A stretch of DNA of 64,000 bases from Clostridia bacterium (GTDB taxonomy: Bacteria > Bacillota > Clostridia > Peptostreptococcales > Acidaminobacteraceae), in NCBI GenBank assembly GCA_016937975.1, contig JAFGVN010000051.1, positions 18,118 to 82,117 on the forward strand, given 5' to 3'. How positions within the stretch are numbered: the first letter of the stretch is position 1; every line of letters starts with the position of its first letter. The position numbers were made by a program, and so were the translations under genes. Below are positions 32,753 to 41,913 of the stretch, in pieces. The notes beneath the pieces were generated by a model that had not been told where the DNA came from, ran no database searches, and saw only the letters and a program-made list of their open reading frames with translations.

Positions 32753-32825
32753 CTTTACACCTCCCTATGGTCTAATTGGCCCCTATTGGAGCAGAGAGTA
32801 ATAGTACTTTCTATTACGTCATAAC

Positions 32826-32854
32826 ATTATATCATCAAACCCATTTGGGTTCAA
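32826..32854 (-). promoter_or_regulatory. Promoter of rpsF-ssb-rpsR
   Basis: TTGAAC (32849-32854), 17-bp spacer, TATAAT (32826-32831). Overlaps the end of the DUF951 gene and a short AACCCAAATGGGTT hairpin. Confidence 0.75.
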
Positions 32855-33090
32855 CCATTATTTTCAGTCTTTACAGGATTGATTTCTTGCTTGTCAACAA
32901 ACTCGCCATTGCGCTTTATTTTTTTGATTCTTTTCTCGAAATTTCTTCGTTCAATCCAAATCTGTTTATCACAGCCTAAACAACGAATTCTAAAGTCAAT
33001 CCCTACACGCATGATTTCAAAATCAAAACTGCCACAAGGATGGTTTTTTTTCGTTGTTACAATATCACCTAGTCTTAAATCTAAAGGCAT
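32851..33090 (-). CDS. DUF951 family protein
   Basis: 79 residues; DLRLGDIVTTKKNHPCGSFD, VGIDFRIRCLGCDKQIWIER are the DUF951 signatures, with a Cys ending CLGC that may bind metal. A conserved Firmicutes protein of unknown role, commonly near rpsF. It is 9 bp downstream of the DUF3343 gene, so both share an operon with yedF and cvpA. AGGAGAAAATT before ATG 33090. Confidence 0.93.
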   Translation of the reverse strand: MPLDLRLGDIVTTKKNHPCGSFDFEIMRVGIDFRIRCLGCDKQIWIERRNFEKRIKKIKRNGEFVDKQEINPVKTENNG

Positions 33091-33099
33091 AATTTTCTC

Positions 33100-33351
33100 C
33101 TAAACTTTTTTAAAAGTTAATATACCATCTTTTTTACTCACCTTATAACATTGACACATATCTGGATGATGTCGAGTTACAATCTCTAATACATCCTCTA
33201 ATATTTCAGTTGACCCTTTTAATGACAAACCACAATTAGAACTTAATTGTCTCGGTGTAGGGATCATTTCAACTTCATAGTTACTGAGCAGTCTTTCTGT
33301 ATCAATCGCCACATGTGTTGAATCAAAGGTAATGACAATGTATTCTTCCAT
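33100..33351 (-). CDS. DUF3343 family protein, putative Se/S carrier
   Basis: 83 residues with FDSTHVAIDTERLLSN and MIPTPRQLSSNCGLSLKGST, the DUF3343 pattern with its conserved cysteine. The family co-occurs with selenium utilisation genes and is often next to yedF, as here (2 bp downstream). A role as Se- or S-shuttle has been proposed for the family, not demonstrated here. AGGTTATAAAA before ATG 33351. Confidence 0.9.
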   Translation of the reverse strand: MEEYIVITFDSTHVAIDTERLLSNYEVEMIPTPRQLSSNCGLSLKGSTEILEDVLEIVTRHHPDMCQCYKVSKKDGILTFKKV

Positions 33352-33353
33352 TT

Positions 33354-33941
33354 TTATAACCTAATTACCTTTTTAGCATTATTAAGATGTTCTGCAATTG
33401 TAAACATATTTGAAATGCCTCCAACGGCTAAGGATGAGGTCAATTGATAAAAATCCAAACAAGTCCCACATGAAATAATCTCAACACCTTTTGTTTCCAA
33501 GGCTTTTAAATCCTTTAAAATCTTTGAACCTTCAACAGCCAATTTTACGCCAGAATTCAAAAATATAATTGTTTTAGGTACAATATCCATTTCACTTAAA
33601 GTATAAAAATAGCCTTTAACTAAAATGTCTCCCAAATCAGGATCACCTTCACCAAATTTATCAGAGGCTGCCAATACTACTGAATCAAATAAATCTCCAG
33701 ATGATTGAACTGTTATTTCAGCTTCAGCATTCTTATTAATATCGATATAATATTCGCCACCATCTTCTACAACATGGCATTCAAGATTCATACTTCTAAC
33801 AAGCTTTGTAACATTTTCCTTTGCGACTTCATTATCTACAATTGTTAAAACATTTCCTGAAGCAATATTGTCCAATGCTTTTTTTGTTTTTATAACAGGG
33901 ACAGGACACCCTAAACCTCTTGCATCAACTGTTGTTTGCAT
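33354..33941 (-). CDS. yedF: Sulfurtransferase-like selenium metabolism protein YedF
   Basis: 195 residues: N-terminal TusA/SirA-like domain (VDARGLGCPVPVIKTKKALD, Cys12) and a C-terminal DsrE-like domain with a CGTCLDFY motif. This fusion is the YedF form linked to selenium-utilising bacteria. It likely binds or transfers Se/S. In an operon with DUF3343, DUF951 and cvpA. Its presence supports selenoprotein synthesis in this organism. AGGAGGATTAC before ATG 33941. Confidence 0.92.
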   Translation of the reverse strand: MQTTVDARGLGCPVPVIKTKKALDNIASGNVLTIVDNEVAKENVTKLVRSMNLECHVVEDGGEYYIDINKNAEAEITVQSSGDLFDSVVLAASDKFGEGDPDLGDILVKGYFYTLSEMDIVPKTIIFLNSGVKLAVEGSKILKDLKALETKGVEIISCGTCLDFYQLTSSLAVGGISNMFTIAEHLNNAKKVIRL

Positions 33942-33950
33942 GTAATCCTC

Positions 33951-34655
33951 CTATAACATACTTTCAAATATCATCATCACTATATTATATTTATAAAAAT
34001 AAATGCCTATTTGAGATTGCTCCAAGGTTTCAATCAACGTACCTTGATCAAAAAATGGACCAATAATTACAATTACCAATACAAATAGCATAGCTATGAA
34101 AACGCCTTTACCCAATCCGAATAAAAACCCAGATAATTTATTCACACCATTTAGAAGTGGTAATTTGAAAATACCAGACAAAGCATATCCTAATATTCTT
34201 ACTCCTATAAATACAATAGTAAAAACAAGAACCATACTGAGGATTGTCAGTAAATTATCTGCCAACCATGATGAAAATCCATTACTGAAGTTCTGTACAT
34301 TGTTGTCCAACATGGTTTTAAATTGGTCGCTTTCAAAAAACTTTTCAGTAATTTTTTGCAAGTATTCCGTTTGACCTACTGTCTCTGATAATTCCTTTGG
34401 AGAAACTGACATTAATGTCTGCGTATCCGGAAATTCGATATTTGTGAAACTGGTTCCTATGCGTACTCTAATCTTCTCCAACAAATCAAATTTCTCATTT
34501 AAAAAACTATACATTTGAGGATGATAAAATTTCGCCATTAAAAAGCCAAGTACAACACTAATTAAATTTGTAACAGATCTTATAAAACCTCTAGACCATC
34601 CAATAAAAACATTGACTAAAAGTATTACAATTATTGCGATATCTATCCAATTCAT
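33951..34655 (-). CDS. CvpA family membrane protein
   Basis: 234 residues. N-terminal NWIDIAIIVILLVNVFIGWS then RGFIRSVTNLISVVLGFLMA is CvpA; there is a central amphipathic loop (about 60-130) and helices in the second half. CvpA proteins are linked to envelope homeostasis. AGGGGTTATT before ATG 34655; 9 bp to yedF and 8 bp after the DUF5711 gene. Confidence 0.87.
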   Translation of the reverse strand: MNWIDIAIIVILLVNVFIGWSRGFIRSVTNLISVVLGFLMAKFYHPQMYSFLNEKFDLLEKIRVRIGTSFTNIEFPDTQTLMSVSPKELSETVGQTEYLQKITEKFFESDQFKTMLDNNVQNFSNGFSSWLADNLLTILSMVLVFTIVFIGVRILGYALSGIFKLPLLNGVNKLSGFLFGLGKGVFIAMLFVLVIVIIGPFFDQGTLIETLEQSQIGIYFYKYNIVMMIFESML

Positions 34656-34663
34656 AATAACCC

Positions 34664-35806
34664 CTAATATTTCAATTCCATGATTTCAAGATAATCATTG
34701 TAAACAATCACAATTCGATCATTGGTTAACCACTCTGCGCTATATATTTTTTTGTGGTTATCATATGATGCAATTAATTCTCCTGTATAATTATATACAG
34801 ATAATTTTTTATCGCTTTTCAATAATATCTTGCCATTTAATATATCTATCGTATCATATGGTTCATCTAGTTTGACATTAAAAATTTCATGTCCATCTTT
34901 GTTAATTGAAGTTAAATGATATTCTGATTGTCCAATTAACTCTTCAACTTCTTTCAACTGTGTAATTTCAAAGACATTTCCATTTGCATCAATTTCAAAT
35001 TCGTTTAACTGACCTTCTCTTGTATAAGTCCAGTTAAGGTGTTCTGGATCGCCTTTTGTGTAAGCATGTGCACCACTTAAATCTACAATTACAACGTCTT
35101 GATGTACTAATTTTGCACCATAAACCACAGTATTTACATTATCATTACCACCAACTAAATTGTTTTGAATGATATCATAAGTCAACAATCTTGAGTTGAA
35201 TTTATTTTCTGATGAAACCAGAAGAGTCAGTAACAAATAATCTTTATCATTTGAAACATCCAAACCCATCAACTCACCTTTCGGTAATGCATAATCAAAA
35301 AATAAAACGCCATCATAATTGTAAACATAAAAATAATTATTCTCTGTTAATACGATATAGGTATTTGCTGAGGCACCGATCGCTTCCTTAATTGGACCAA
35401 TAGGACCATATTCAGCTATATCATTCCCTTCATAATCAATTACACCCATGTTACCTTGTTGCTTGTCGATGATAATTACATAATCTTCTAGACCTAAAAC
35501 TTGACTGTTTACACTTTGAATAGCTTTTTTCCCTAAAGATTCTCCATCACAATTATATAATGAAATTTCATCATTGAAAGAAACTAAAATATTTTCATTG
35601 AAACGCATCACATCAGGACGACTACCTAAGATTTCATCCGTTTGAATATCTATGGCTTCAATGACCGTCCAATTCAAATCCGCTAGGCCTAAGGCGATTG
35701 TTGCATCTTTGACTAATCCATTAAAATTAAAAACAATATAAGTAATTACAAGAAAAAGTCCTAATGACAGTAATCGAAATAATAGCGGCTTTTTCCTTCT
35801 TGCCAT
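34664..35806 (-). CDS. DUF5711-like beta-propeller protein with membrane anchor
   Basis: 380 residues from ATG 35806 (AGAAGGATTAA). One N-terminal helix (about 10-30) after RRKKP, then repeated beta-strand blades with patterns such as VIIIDKQQGNMGVIDYEGND and YIVLTENNYFYVYNYDGVLF, typical of the DUF5711 propellers of clostridia. Presumably extracytoplasmic; function unknown. It starts 2 bp after the RNA methyltransferase stop, so co-transcribed. Confidence 0.83.
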   Translation of the reverse strand: MARRKKPLLFRLLSLGLFLVITYIVFNFNGLVKDATIALGLADLNWTVIEAIDIQTDEILGSRPDVMRFNENILVSFNDEISLYNCDGESLGKKAIQSVNSQVLGLEDYVIIIDKQQGNMGVIDYEGNDIAEYGPIGPIKEAIGASANTYIVLTENNYFYVYNYDGVLFFDYALPKGELMGLDVSNDKDYLLLTLLVSSENKFNSRLLTYDIIQNNLVGGNDNVNTVVYGAKLVHQDVVIVDLSGAHAYTKGDPEHLNWTYTREGQLNEFEIDANGNVFEITQLKEVEELIGQSEYHLTSINKDGHEIFNVKLDEPYDTIDILNGKILLKSDKKLSVYNYTGELIASYDNHKKIYSAEWLTNDRIVIVYNDYLEIMELKY

Positions 35807-35807
35807 T

Positions 35808-36947
35808 TTAATCCTTCTTTCTAGGTGGTTTTGGTCCATAATACTGATAGAAATAACATTTTATACGTCCATTATACAACTTTCTGTTTTTAGTCGCCTT
35901 ACTTCCTAAGAATTTTTCAAAGTCTTCAAATGCAGTGAAAATATATTTTGACCAAGTATCCAATTGAGTAAATCTTTGTGACATGATTCTCGTTAAATCT
36001 TGAACCTCTTCTATTTCATTTAAACGTTCACCATATGGTGGATTTGTAATAATATATCCATATTTTTTGGATGAACTCAATTCTTTTACATCTCTAACTT
36101 GGAAATGAATATCTTCTTCAACACCTGCTAATTCAGCATTTTCTCTTGCAACTTTTATTGCTTTAGGATCAATATCAAAAGCTTCTATTTGCAATTCTTT
36201 TTCATAGTCAATTGCTTCATAGGCTGCCTTTTTAACTTCTTTAAAAACATCGCTTGGAATTAATGGCCATTCTTCAAAATCAAATTTTCTTGATAAACCC
36301 GGTGCGATATTTCTACCAATCATAGCAGCTTCAATTGCAATAGTACCACTACCGCACATTGGATCAATCAAAGGAATCTTAGGTTGCCAATTTGACAGTT
36401 GTATGAGTGCTGCTGCAAGGGTTTCTTTTAAAGGTGCCATATGTCCTTTTACACGATATCCTCGTTTATGAAGACCCACACCACTTGTATCAATACTTAC
36501 CGTAACTTCATCTTTTAAAAGTCCTACATGAATAGAATACTTAGGACCATCTTCTGGCAACCAAGTTTTATTGTATAATTGACCTAAACGCTTTACGATA
36601 GCTTTTTTTGATATTTTTTGAATATCTGAGAGAGAAAACAATGTTGATTTTACAGATTTTGCATTCACCGGGAAATTTGCATTCATTGGCAAGTAAACTT
36701 CCCAAGGTAGCTTATTGATTTTCTCAAATAAATCTTCAAAAGTAGTAGATTTAAAAGTTCCCACTTGAATATAAATACGATCTGCTGTTCTTACCCACAT
36801 ATTCGCTCTGCATAATTCTTTCTCATCGCCAGTGAATAAGACTCTACCATTTTCTATAACGACATCTTCAAAACCCAATGTCTTTAATTCATTACCTACA
36901 ACAGATTCCAAACCAAATGTAGCTGTTGCGATTAATTTAAATTTCAT
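35808..36947 (-). CDS. THUMP-domain class I RNA methyltransferase (RlmL N-terminal type)
   Basis: 379 residues. N-terminal ferredoxin-like/THUMP region (FGLESVVGNELKTLGFEDVV), then DPMCGSGTIAIEAAMIG (SAM-binding) and the catalytic TNPPYGERL. It corresponds to YpsC/RlmL-type N2-guanine methyltransferases acting on 23S rRNA. AAGGAAGTTATT before ATG 36947. The exact rRNA target (G2445 in E. coli RlmL) is inference from the family. Confidence 0.92.
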   Translation of the reverse strand: MKFKLIATATFGLESVVGNELKTLGFEDVVIENGRVLFTGDEKELCRANMWVRTADRIYIQVGTFKSTTFEDLFEKINKLPWEVYLPMNANFPVNAKSVKSTLFSLSDIQKISKKAIVKRLGQLYNKTWLPEDGPKYSIHVGLLKDEVTVSIDTSGVGLHKRGYRVKGHMAPLKETLAAALIQLSNWQPKIPLIDPMCGSGTIAIEAAMIGRNIAPGLSRKFDFEEWPLIPSDVFKEVKKAAYEAIDYEKELQIEAFDIDPKAIKVARENAELAGVEEDIHFQVRDVKELSSSKKYGYIITNPPYGERLNEIEEVQDLTRIMSQRFTQLDTWSKYIFTAFEDFEKFLGSKATKNRKLYNGRIKCYFYQYYGPKPPRKKD

Positions 36948-37091
36948 AATAACTTCCTTTCAATGTTCTCCTTATTATAGACACATTTTCTTTCAAAATA
37001 AAGCATTAATTCGTACTTGTATATTTGGAAGCTTTGTATTTATTATACCTTGAAGAAGATTCAACTTCAAAGTATCCATTAAAATTTTCAA

Positions 37092-37119
37092 CAAAAAAGA
37101 ATTGGCATGTCCAATTCTT
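37092..37119 (-). terminator. Terminator after the PAS/REC gene
   Basis: AAGAATTGG and CCAATTCTT form a 9-bp stem with a 5-nt loop, followed by TTTTTTG on the minus strand. Confidence 0.88.
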
Positions 37120-37133
37120 CCTTTTGCTTCTGT

Positions 37134-38651
37134 TTAAGTATTTAAATGCCTACTTAAAACAGTTCTCAATGCTTTTATACTCACTGGTTTAGCTAAGTAA
37201 TCATCAAAGCCATAACTCTTTAAGTATTCTTTTTCTGAGTTAATTACTTTTGCGGTACATGCAATAATTGGAACTCGTTTGATACAGTTTCTGTCAATTT
37301 GATCAAAGGCATCAAAGCCATTCATTACAGGCATCATAATATCCATAATAACCAAATCTGGATTTTCTTCGAAATATTTTTCAACAGCCACTTTACCATT
37401 CTTAGCTAAAATAATATCAAATTCATGTTTTAGCATTTGCTCAATGGTAATACGTCCTATAGGTTCATCTTCAGCTATTAGAATTTTCTTTCTTACGGGT
37501 TCGTCATTGATTATTACTCGTTCTATTATTTTTTGATCATCTTTAACCTTATTGAAGAAAGGTAATTTCGAAGTCGTAAACGGTTTTTTAAATGCCATTA
37601 AAACTTCCATATCAATGCCATATCCTGATTTAGGTATTAAATAAAACTGACCTTCCAATGACAAGGTTAAATTTTTTATAACACTTAATGCTAAATTATT
37701 CCTTATAAAGAAATCTGCATCTTTTTTTATGGCATCATGAATCGCTATGGTACCAACATTTTGTATTTTTAGACTCAGCTTTATAGTATCACTTAATTCC
37801 TCAACTATAGACGTTGTAAGTTGAATATAACGATTTGCAGTGTTTGTAACACAATAATCTATTAAATTGGAGACAATCAACTCTAATTTTCTTTTATCAG
37901 CAATTAACTTACTTGGAATTTCTGAATCATATTTATAATCCAAGCTGTTACCATTTACAACGGCTTTATTTTGATAATCTGTAAATTTACTGGTCACAAG
38001 ATCTTTAAAAACAACTTTTTTTCGACTTTGCTTCATAATGCCATTATTAATATTTCTCATAATGGTTATATTATTAAGTACATTTTGACTTTTCATTAAA
38101 GCAATTCTTAATCCAGACAAATGCATCTTTTGCTCTTGGCTCAATTTTTTGACATTCATGTGGCCATGGAGTTCCACTGCTCGGTCTACATATTCTCTTA
38201 ATTCTGTTGCAACAATATCCAATAAGTGATTGGATGAAAAAACTTCTTCTTTATTTTTCTTAGTATTTGTCTTCTCTTGAACCTTTTTCTCTTGTATTAA
38301 ATCTGTAGTCACATCTTTACGGATCTCATAGACATTTGTTACAATGCCCTCTTCATTTAAAACAGGAACAGCAGTTATTTCATAAAGTCGATCTTCTGTT
38401 TCACTTTTCGAAGCAACTTCAATAATAGATACTTCAGTAGATTTGGAACTTAAGGCTCTTACAACTGGGCAAAAGGTACATTGCTCTTCATCCATATTGA
38501 AGACATTGTAACATTTCAATCCAATTGAATCTTCATTTGCATCTGAAGCATACTTGTTCATCCATACAATATTCAAATCTGTATCTAATAGACTTGCATA
38601 CAAAGGCGTATGGTCAATTAATTTCTGCAAATCATGTTCTTTTGAAAGCAT
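37134..38651 (-). CDS. PAS-HATPase-like-REC hybrid signalling protein lacking an H-box
   Basis: 505 residues from ATG 38651 (GGGGGT before it; another ATG at 38663 is weaker). PAS domain (about 10-110, with CTFCPVVRAL), a coiled region with no recognisable phospho-acceptor histidine (LDIVATELREYVDRAVELHG), a degenerate GHKL-like region (about 215-360) and a C-terminal receiver with D in VIMDIMMPVMNG and K in DYLAKP. It looks like a receiver driven by another kinase, or a pseudo-kinase. Output domain absent. The two CxxC/CxxxC cysteines in PAS could bind a cofactor. Confidence 0.8.
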   Translation of the reverse strand: MLSKEHDLQKLIDHTPLYASLLDTDLNIVWMNKYASDANEDSIGLKCYNVFNMDEEQCTFCPVVRALSSKSTEVSIIEVASKSETEDRLYEITAVPVLNEEGIVTNVYEIRKDVTTDLIQEKKVQEKTNTKKNKEEVFSSNHLLDIVATELREYVDRAVELHGHMNVKKLSQEQKMHLSGLRIALMKSQNVLNNITIMRNINNGIMKQSRKKVVFKDLVTSKFTDYQNKAVVNGNSLDYKYDSEIPSKLIADKRKLELIVSNLIDYCVTNTANRYIQLTTSIVEELSDTIKLSLKIQNVGTIAIHDAIKKDADFFIRNNLALSVIKNLTLSLEGQFYLIPKSGYGIDMEVLMAFKKPFTTSKLPFFNKVKDDQKIIERVIINDEPVRKKILIAEDEPIGRITIEQMLKHEFDIILAKNGKVAVEKYFEENPDLVIMDIMMPVMNGFDAFDQIDRNCIKRVPIIACTAKVINSEKEYLKSYGFDDYLAKPVSIKALRTVLSRHLNT

Positions 38652-38713
38652 AAAAACCCCCATTTCTAAGACAATTGTATCGTAAAAAAAATATCAATAC
38701 AACCAAAAGAGGA

Positions 38714-39295
38714 TCAGCTCTTTTGTTTGATTGATATATAATTTGTACAATTTTTTAGATTCTTATAATAAAGATATGCCTGTTTTTCATCTACTTTCAG
38801 AGTGTAATATGAAAATGATTCTTGTTGATCCAGAGTTTCTGAAAACCTGTAGACGATCATAACATCTTCTAAGGTAATGATTTCATCGGGTAGTACTAAA
38901 ATTAAATCTACATAATCCATAGGTTCTGCTAGCCAAGCGTTGCTTTCTACGATAGAGCATTTTACTGTTATAAGTCTTTCAGTGGCTTTTAAACGCTGTT
39001 CGTCTTCTTTTTGAATCATTGTACTCAGCAATAACGTTTCTTTCGGTAGGCTTTGTTTTAAGTAATAACCATTGCATGTGTTGGCTAAAGTACTTTCATT
39101 GAATAAGGTTTCAGGCATATAGACAATTTCATAATCCTTGGAAGTAATCATAGCACCTTCTTTCATATCACTTAACAGTTTGGGAACTGGCAAAAGTGTT
39201 TCTTCATGATTAATTTTCAAATGATATTCCAAAAAAACAAAAAATAATAAAATGATTACCAAAACCAAAATTTTAATTAATCTACTCTTAAACAA
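38714..39295 (-). CDS. CpaB/SAF-like protein of the Tad locus
   Basis: 193 residues starting at TTG 39295 with GGAG 7 nt before. One N-terminal helix (about 7-24), then a SAF-like segment LLSDMKEGAMITSKDYEIVY and GYYLKQSLPKETLL, as in CpaB/RcpC, which help Flp pilus passage through the cell wall. It is the last gene of the Tad cluster, and its stop lies in a CAAAAGAG/CTCTTTTG hairpin. The C-terminal part is unfamiliar. Confidence 0.65.
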   Translation of the reverse strand: MFKSRLIKILVLVIILLFFVFLEYHLKINHEETLLPVPKLLSDMKEGAMITSKDYEIVYMPETLFNESTLANTCNGYYLKQSLPKETLLLSTMIQKEDEQRLKATERLITVKCSIVESNAWLAEPMDYVDLILVLPDEIITLEDVMIVYRFSETLDQQESFSYYTLKVDEKQAYLYYKNLKNCTNYISIKQKS

Positions 39296-39311
39296 TTGTT
39301 ACTCCTTCTAT

Positions 39312-39764
39312 TTAGCTGTCAATCGGAATCATAAAACCATATTCAAAGACATAGGATGTTTGAATATGTAGAACATCACGATACAGTGTTGGTGTTAAAA
39401 TAATACTAAATTTTAACGTCATTAGATTCTCTTTGATAAAAAAATCTTCTAATGCTATTGTTTTTAATTGGGGATGATTTAGATCTTTTAAATGCTTGTT
39501 GAAATCATCAATAAAAGAAGTTCTAATTTCTAGCATTTGATGACTAAGGGCATTTAAATCCATGTTTTGAATTACATTGAAAGCATACAATTCTATGTTG
39601 TCTTCAATTTCTTGATATAAAATTTCTAAAATTAGTTTTTCAAAAAGATAAGCAGAAATCGGTAAAAGTAGAAATACAATAACCATTATGGTTATAAGAA
39701 GAGTCATTATACCGATTTCACCTTTTTTAGTTGCTAATTTTTCTAATAAGCAATGTCTTTTCAT
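39312..39764 (-). CDS. Pilin-like protein with KGE prepilin motif
   Basis: 150 residues. The start MKRHCLLEKLATKKGEIGIM shows a basic leader and KKG-E-IGI, matching a class IV/Tad pilin processing site, then a hydrophobic helix (LLITIMVIVFLLLPISAYLF). The C-terminal globular domain has no clear family. It overlaps the upstream gene by 38 bp and the best SD is 17 nt away, so the start is not certain; an ATG at 39707 would lose the leader. Probably a minor pilin or TadE-like subunit. Confidence 0.6.
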   Translation of the reverse strand: MKRHCLLEKLATKKGEIGIMTLLITIMVIVFLLLPISAYLFEKLILEILYQEIEDNIELYAFNVIQNMDLNALSHQMLEIRTSFIDDFNKHLKDLNHPQLKTIALEDFFIKENLMTLKFSIILTPTLYRDVLHIQTSYVFEYGFMIPIDS

Positions 39765-40110
39765 AATTGATTATTAAAGGTTCCTTTGACCTTTTAAACA
39801 GCTGAACTAGTTTGTTTTGATAATAATTACCTTGAATTTTGATATGGATTGCATCTCCAAAATGATGTCCGTCATAGCTTAAATCAATGATTATTTCGGA
39901 TAGTCCCCTATGACCAAGCTTTTCTTTCAATTCATTTTGGTAAGTTTCATTCAAGGATCCTTCCTCTTCTAACAAAAACATATAGGGTTTTATAATTTGA
40001 AAGGTGTCTAGTTTTATGAATAACGGTATATACATTTCCATGATAAATGCAACAAGACATATTAAGAGGACAAGAGAAATCCCAAGTATTAAAACATTAG
40101 AAATACTCAT
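39727..40110 (-). CDS. TadE/TadF-like membrane protein
   Basis: 127 residues. The ATG (40110) shares one base with the stop of the pilin gene (TAATG), so translation is coupled; an in-frame start further upstream would overlap it. One N-terminal helix (VLILGISLVLLICLVAFIME) and a globular beta-rich tail ending KTLLIRKISN. Context suggests a minor pseudopilin; no diagnostic motif is visible. Confidence 0.6.
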   Translation of the reverse strand: MSISNVLILGISLVLLICLVAFIMEMYIPLFIKLDTFQIIKPYMFLLEEEGSLNETYQNELKEKLGHRGLSEIIIDLSYDGHHFGDAIHIKIQGNYYQNKLVQLFKRSKEPLIINYEKTLLIRKISN

Positions 40111-40316
40111 TACGCCGAAGGAAATATTCCAGTTTTTATAGTATTGTTCCACCAATCGATCATACTTTGCATCACAGATTCAGCAAATCCTCTCAACCCA
40201 GGAATCAATACAAAACCTGCAACAATAATTGCCAAAGCAATACTTACAATTGTGCCAATACCCAGTTCTCCTCTCGTGTTGTCTAAAAGCTCCCTTAATT
40301 TAAAATAAATTTTCAT
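40110..40316 (-). CDS. Flp/Tad-type pilin candidate
   Basis: 68 residues from ATG 40316 (AAAGGAGGAAAG). MKIYFKLRELLDNTRGELGI then GTIVSIALAIIVAGFVLIPG: a basic leader with a G-E processing site and a single hydrophobic helix, plus a short tail (ESVMQSMIDWWNNTIKTG). This is the size and design of Flp pilins. It is followed by two more pilin-like genes and preceded by TadB/C-like genes. Confidence 0.72.
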   Translation of the reverse strand: MKIYFKLRELLDNTRGELGIGTIVSIALAIIVAGFVLIPGLRGFAESVMQSMIDWWNNTIKTGIFPSA

Positions 40317-40326
40317 CTTTCCTCCT

Positions 40327-41013
40327 TTAATAAAATATTTGATTGAAAGCATTGAACATATCAATACTTACTGGTACTACAATCATTAAGACAATAATCG
40401 CTGCCAAAAACATGACTGCAATTACGCCTCTTTTTCTTTTTAGTTTTGTATCACTTTTAATTTGAAACATATACCGCTTAAATAACAAGTTTTCCATTTT
40501 ATGCAAAGTATCTTCATTTGAGCCCGTTTGAATCCCCTGCTCAATGGCTAGACAAAGTGTATCAACTTCCAATCCCTTGAATTTCTTTTTTAAATGATCT
40601 AAAGCGCTCTTCAGATCAGAAGTCTGACTATAATGTGCTGCCACATCAATCAAGGCATTTCTTAAAGGCGAGGGATGAACAACTTTATACATATTGAGTA
40701 TGGCATCACTTACACGTATACCAGATGAAATCTGATTTATAATAAACTTAAATATTTTATATCCATAAAATCTAATGCTTTTTGCCCTTTTCTTTTGAGT
40801 GTTTTGATTATATAAATCCAAATTATAAAGGAGAATTACTGCTAAACCGGTCCATTTCATAATCATTACTATTACAATTCCCAAAGTGAGTTTATATAAA
40901 ATTATCAATTGTTTTCTGGACAGGGATTTTTCCTCGGTACACATTAACAGCTCCAAAAAAATTTGAACTTCTTTAAGAATAAAAAATAGAATAATAGTTC
41001 TAATAAAAATCAT
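40327..41013 (-). CDS. TadC-like type II secretion F-domain protein
   Basis: 228 residues, with helices at about 1-15, 35-70 and the last 30 residues and a central T2SSF cytoplasmic region (SDAILNMYKVVHPSPLRNAL ... LCLAIEQGIQTGSNEDTLHK). It is one of two adjacent inner-membrane platform proteins for the pilus. GAGGAAAAA before ATG 41013. Shorter than usual TadC (about 300 aa). Confidence 0.72.
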   Translation of the reverse strand: MIFIRTIILFFILKEVQIFLELLMCTEEKSLSRKQLIILYKLTLGIVIVMIMKWTGLAVILLYNLDLYNQNTQKKRAKSIRFYGYKIFKFIINQISSGIRVSDAILNMYKVVHPSPLRNALIDVAAHYSQTSDLKSALDHLKKKFKGLEVDTLCLAIEQGIQTGSNEDTLHKMENLLFKRYMFQIKSDTKLKRKRGVIAVMFLAAIIVLMIVVPVSIDMFNAFNQIFY

Positions 41014-41028
41014 TTTTTCCTCATTACT

Positions 41029-41913
41029 TTAATAATTAAATTCATTTATTCGTGTTGTAGAAATAAAACCAGCTACAAATAAAACTGCAAAAAATGATAG
41101 CATTCTGTTTCCTAATATCGTATTCAAATAAAAATTATGCATGGAATCATTGAGGAGTAAAACCAAAATGGAGATCAAAATAACCAACAACATGGTAAAA
41201 TGTATCACCAAGCGATCAAAAAATGTTTCAGATGCCCTTCTTAGCTGTTCTCCCTCTAATAAATAGGCTTCTTCTTCTAACTTAATTAAAAGTTGATGAA
41301 GGTCTCCTTTTGAATAATCAGCCTGCTTAATGTTTAATATAAAATTTTGATACATTGCATTATTGGATTGCACCAATAGAAAATCAAATGCCTGATCCAA
41401 ATGTCCAGAATATTGCACCTGAACCAGAAATCTTTGAATAAAAGTCTTTACAGGATCATTTACGCTCCAAGATGCCTTTTCAAAACAGTAGTAAATATCA
41501 TCATTGATAAAAGACCATCTTGCCATCGTTGAAATAAAATGTGTCATTTCTTTTGAAATTTTAAGGTCTTTATTTTGAGTCATAAATTCAAGTAATAATG
41601 TAGGCATAAATCCACCTAAAGTTCCAAAAATCAAAGCGACATCCATCAGATTCATCCATTGATAAAAAATAAAACAAATCAAGCCAAAGCATAATACTGA
41701 GATCAACATAAAATTATAAAGATTCATATATGGTATTCGATCATGAATCCCTGAAGTATATTCAAATTTCAGAAACATCCTATCAAAGAAATTCATCTCT
41801 ATATCCGTTGAATTAATTCGAGATAGAATTTTTCTTTTGTAGTCATCATATTCAAATGAACCTAACCATCTGTACAGTTGATAAAAAATCGTGCATAACA
41901 AGAGAAGTTTCAT
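41029..41913 (-). CDS. TadB-like type II secretion F-domain protein
   Basis: 294 residues: N-terminal helices (about 60-100), the T2SSF domain (EMTHFISTMARWSFINDDIY to FILNIKQADYSKGDLHQLL) and two C-terminal helices. Platform protein paired with the TadC-like gene. The start ATG shares one base with the CpaF stop (TAATG). Sequence is distant from textbook TadB. Confidence 0.73.
   Translation of the reverse strand: MKLLLLCTIFYQLYRWLGSFEYDDYKRKILSRINSTDIEMNFFDRMFLKFEYTSGIHDRIPYMNLYNFMLISVLCFGLICFIFYQWMNLMDVALIFGTLGGFMPTLLLEFMTQNKDLKISKEMTHFISTMARWSFINDDIYYCFEKASWSVNDPVKTFIQRFLVQVQYSGHLDQAFDFLLVQSNNAMYQNFILNIKQADYSKGDLHQLLIKLEEEAYLLEGEQLRRASETFFDRLVIHFTMLLVILISILVLLLNDSMHNFYLNTILGNRMLSFFAVLFVAGFISTTRINEFNY

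Noticed and set aside
32798..32817. S6:S18-binding autoregulatory leader before rpsF
   Set aside because: A hairpin is present but the characteristic CCG in the bulge was not seen.
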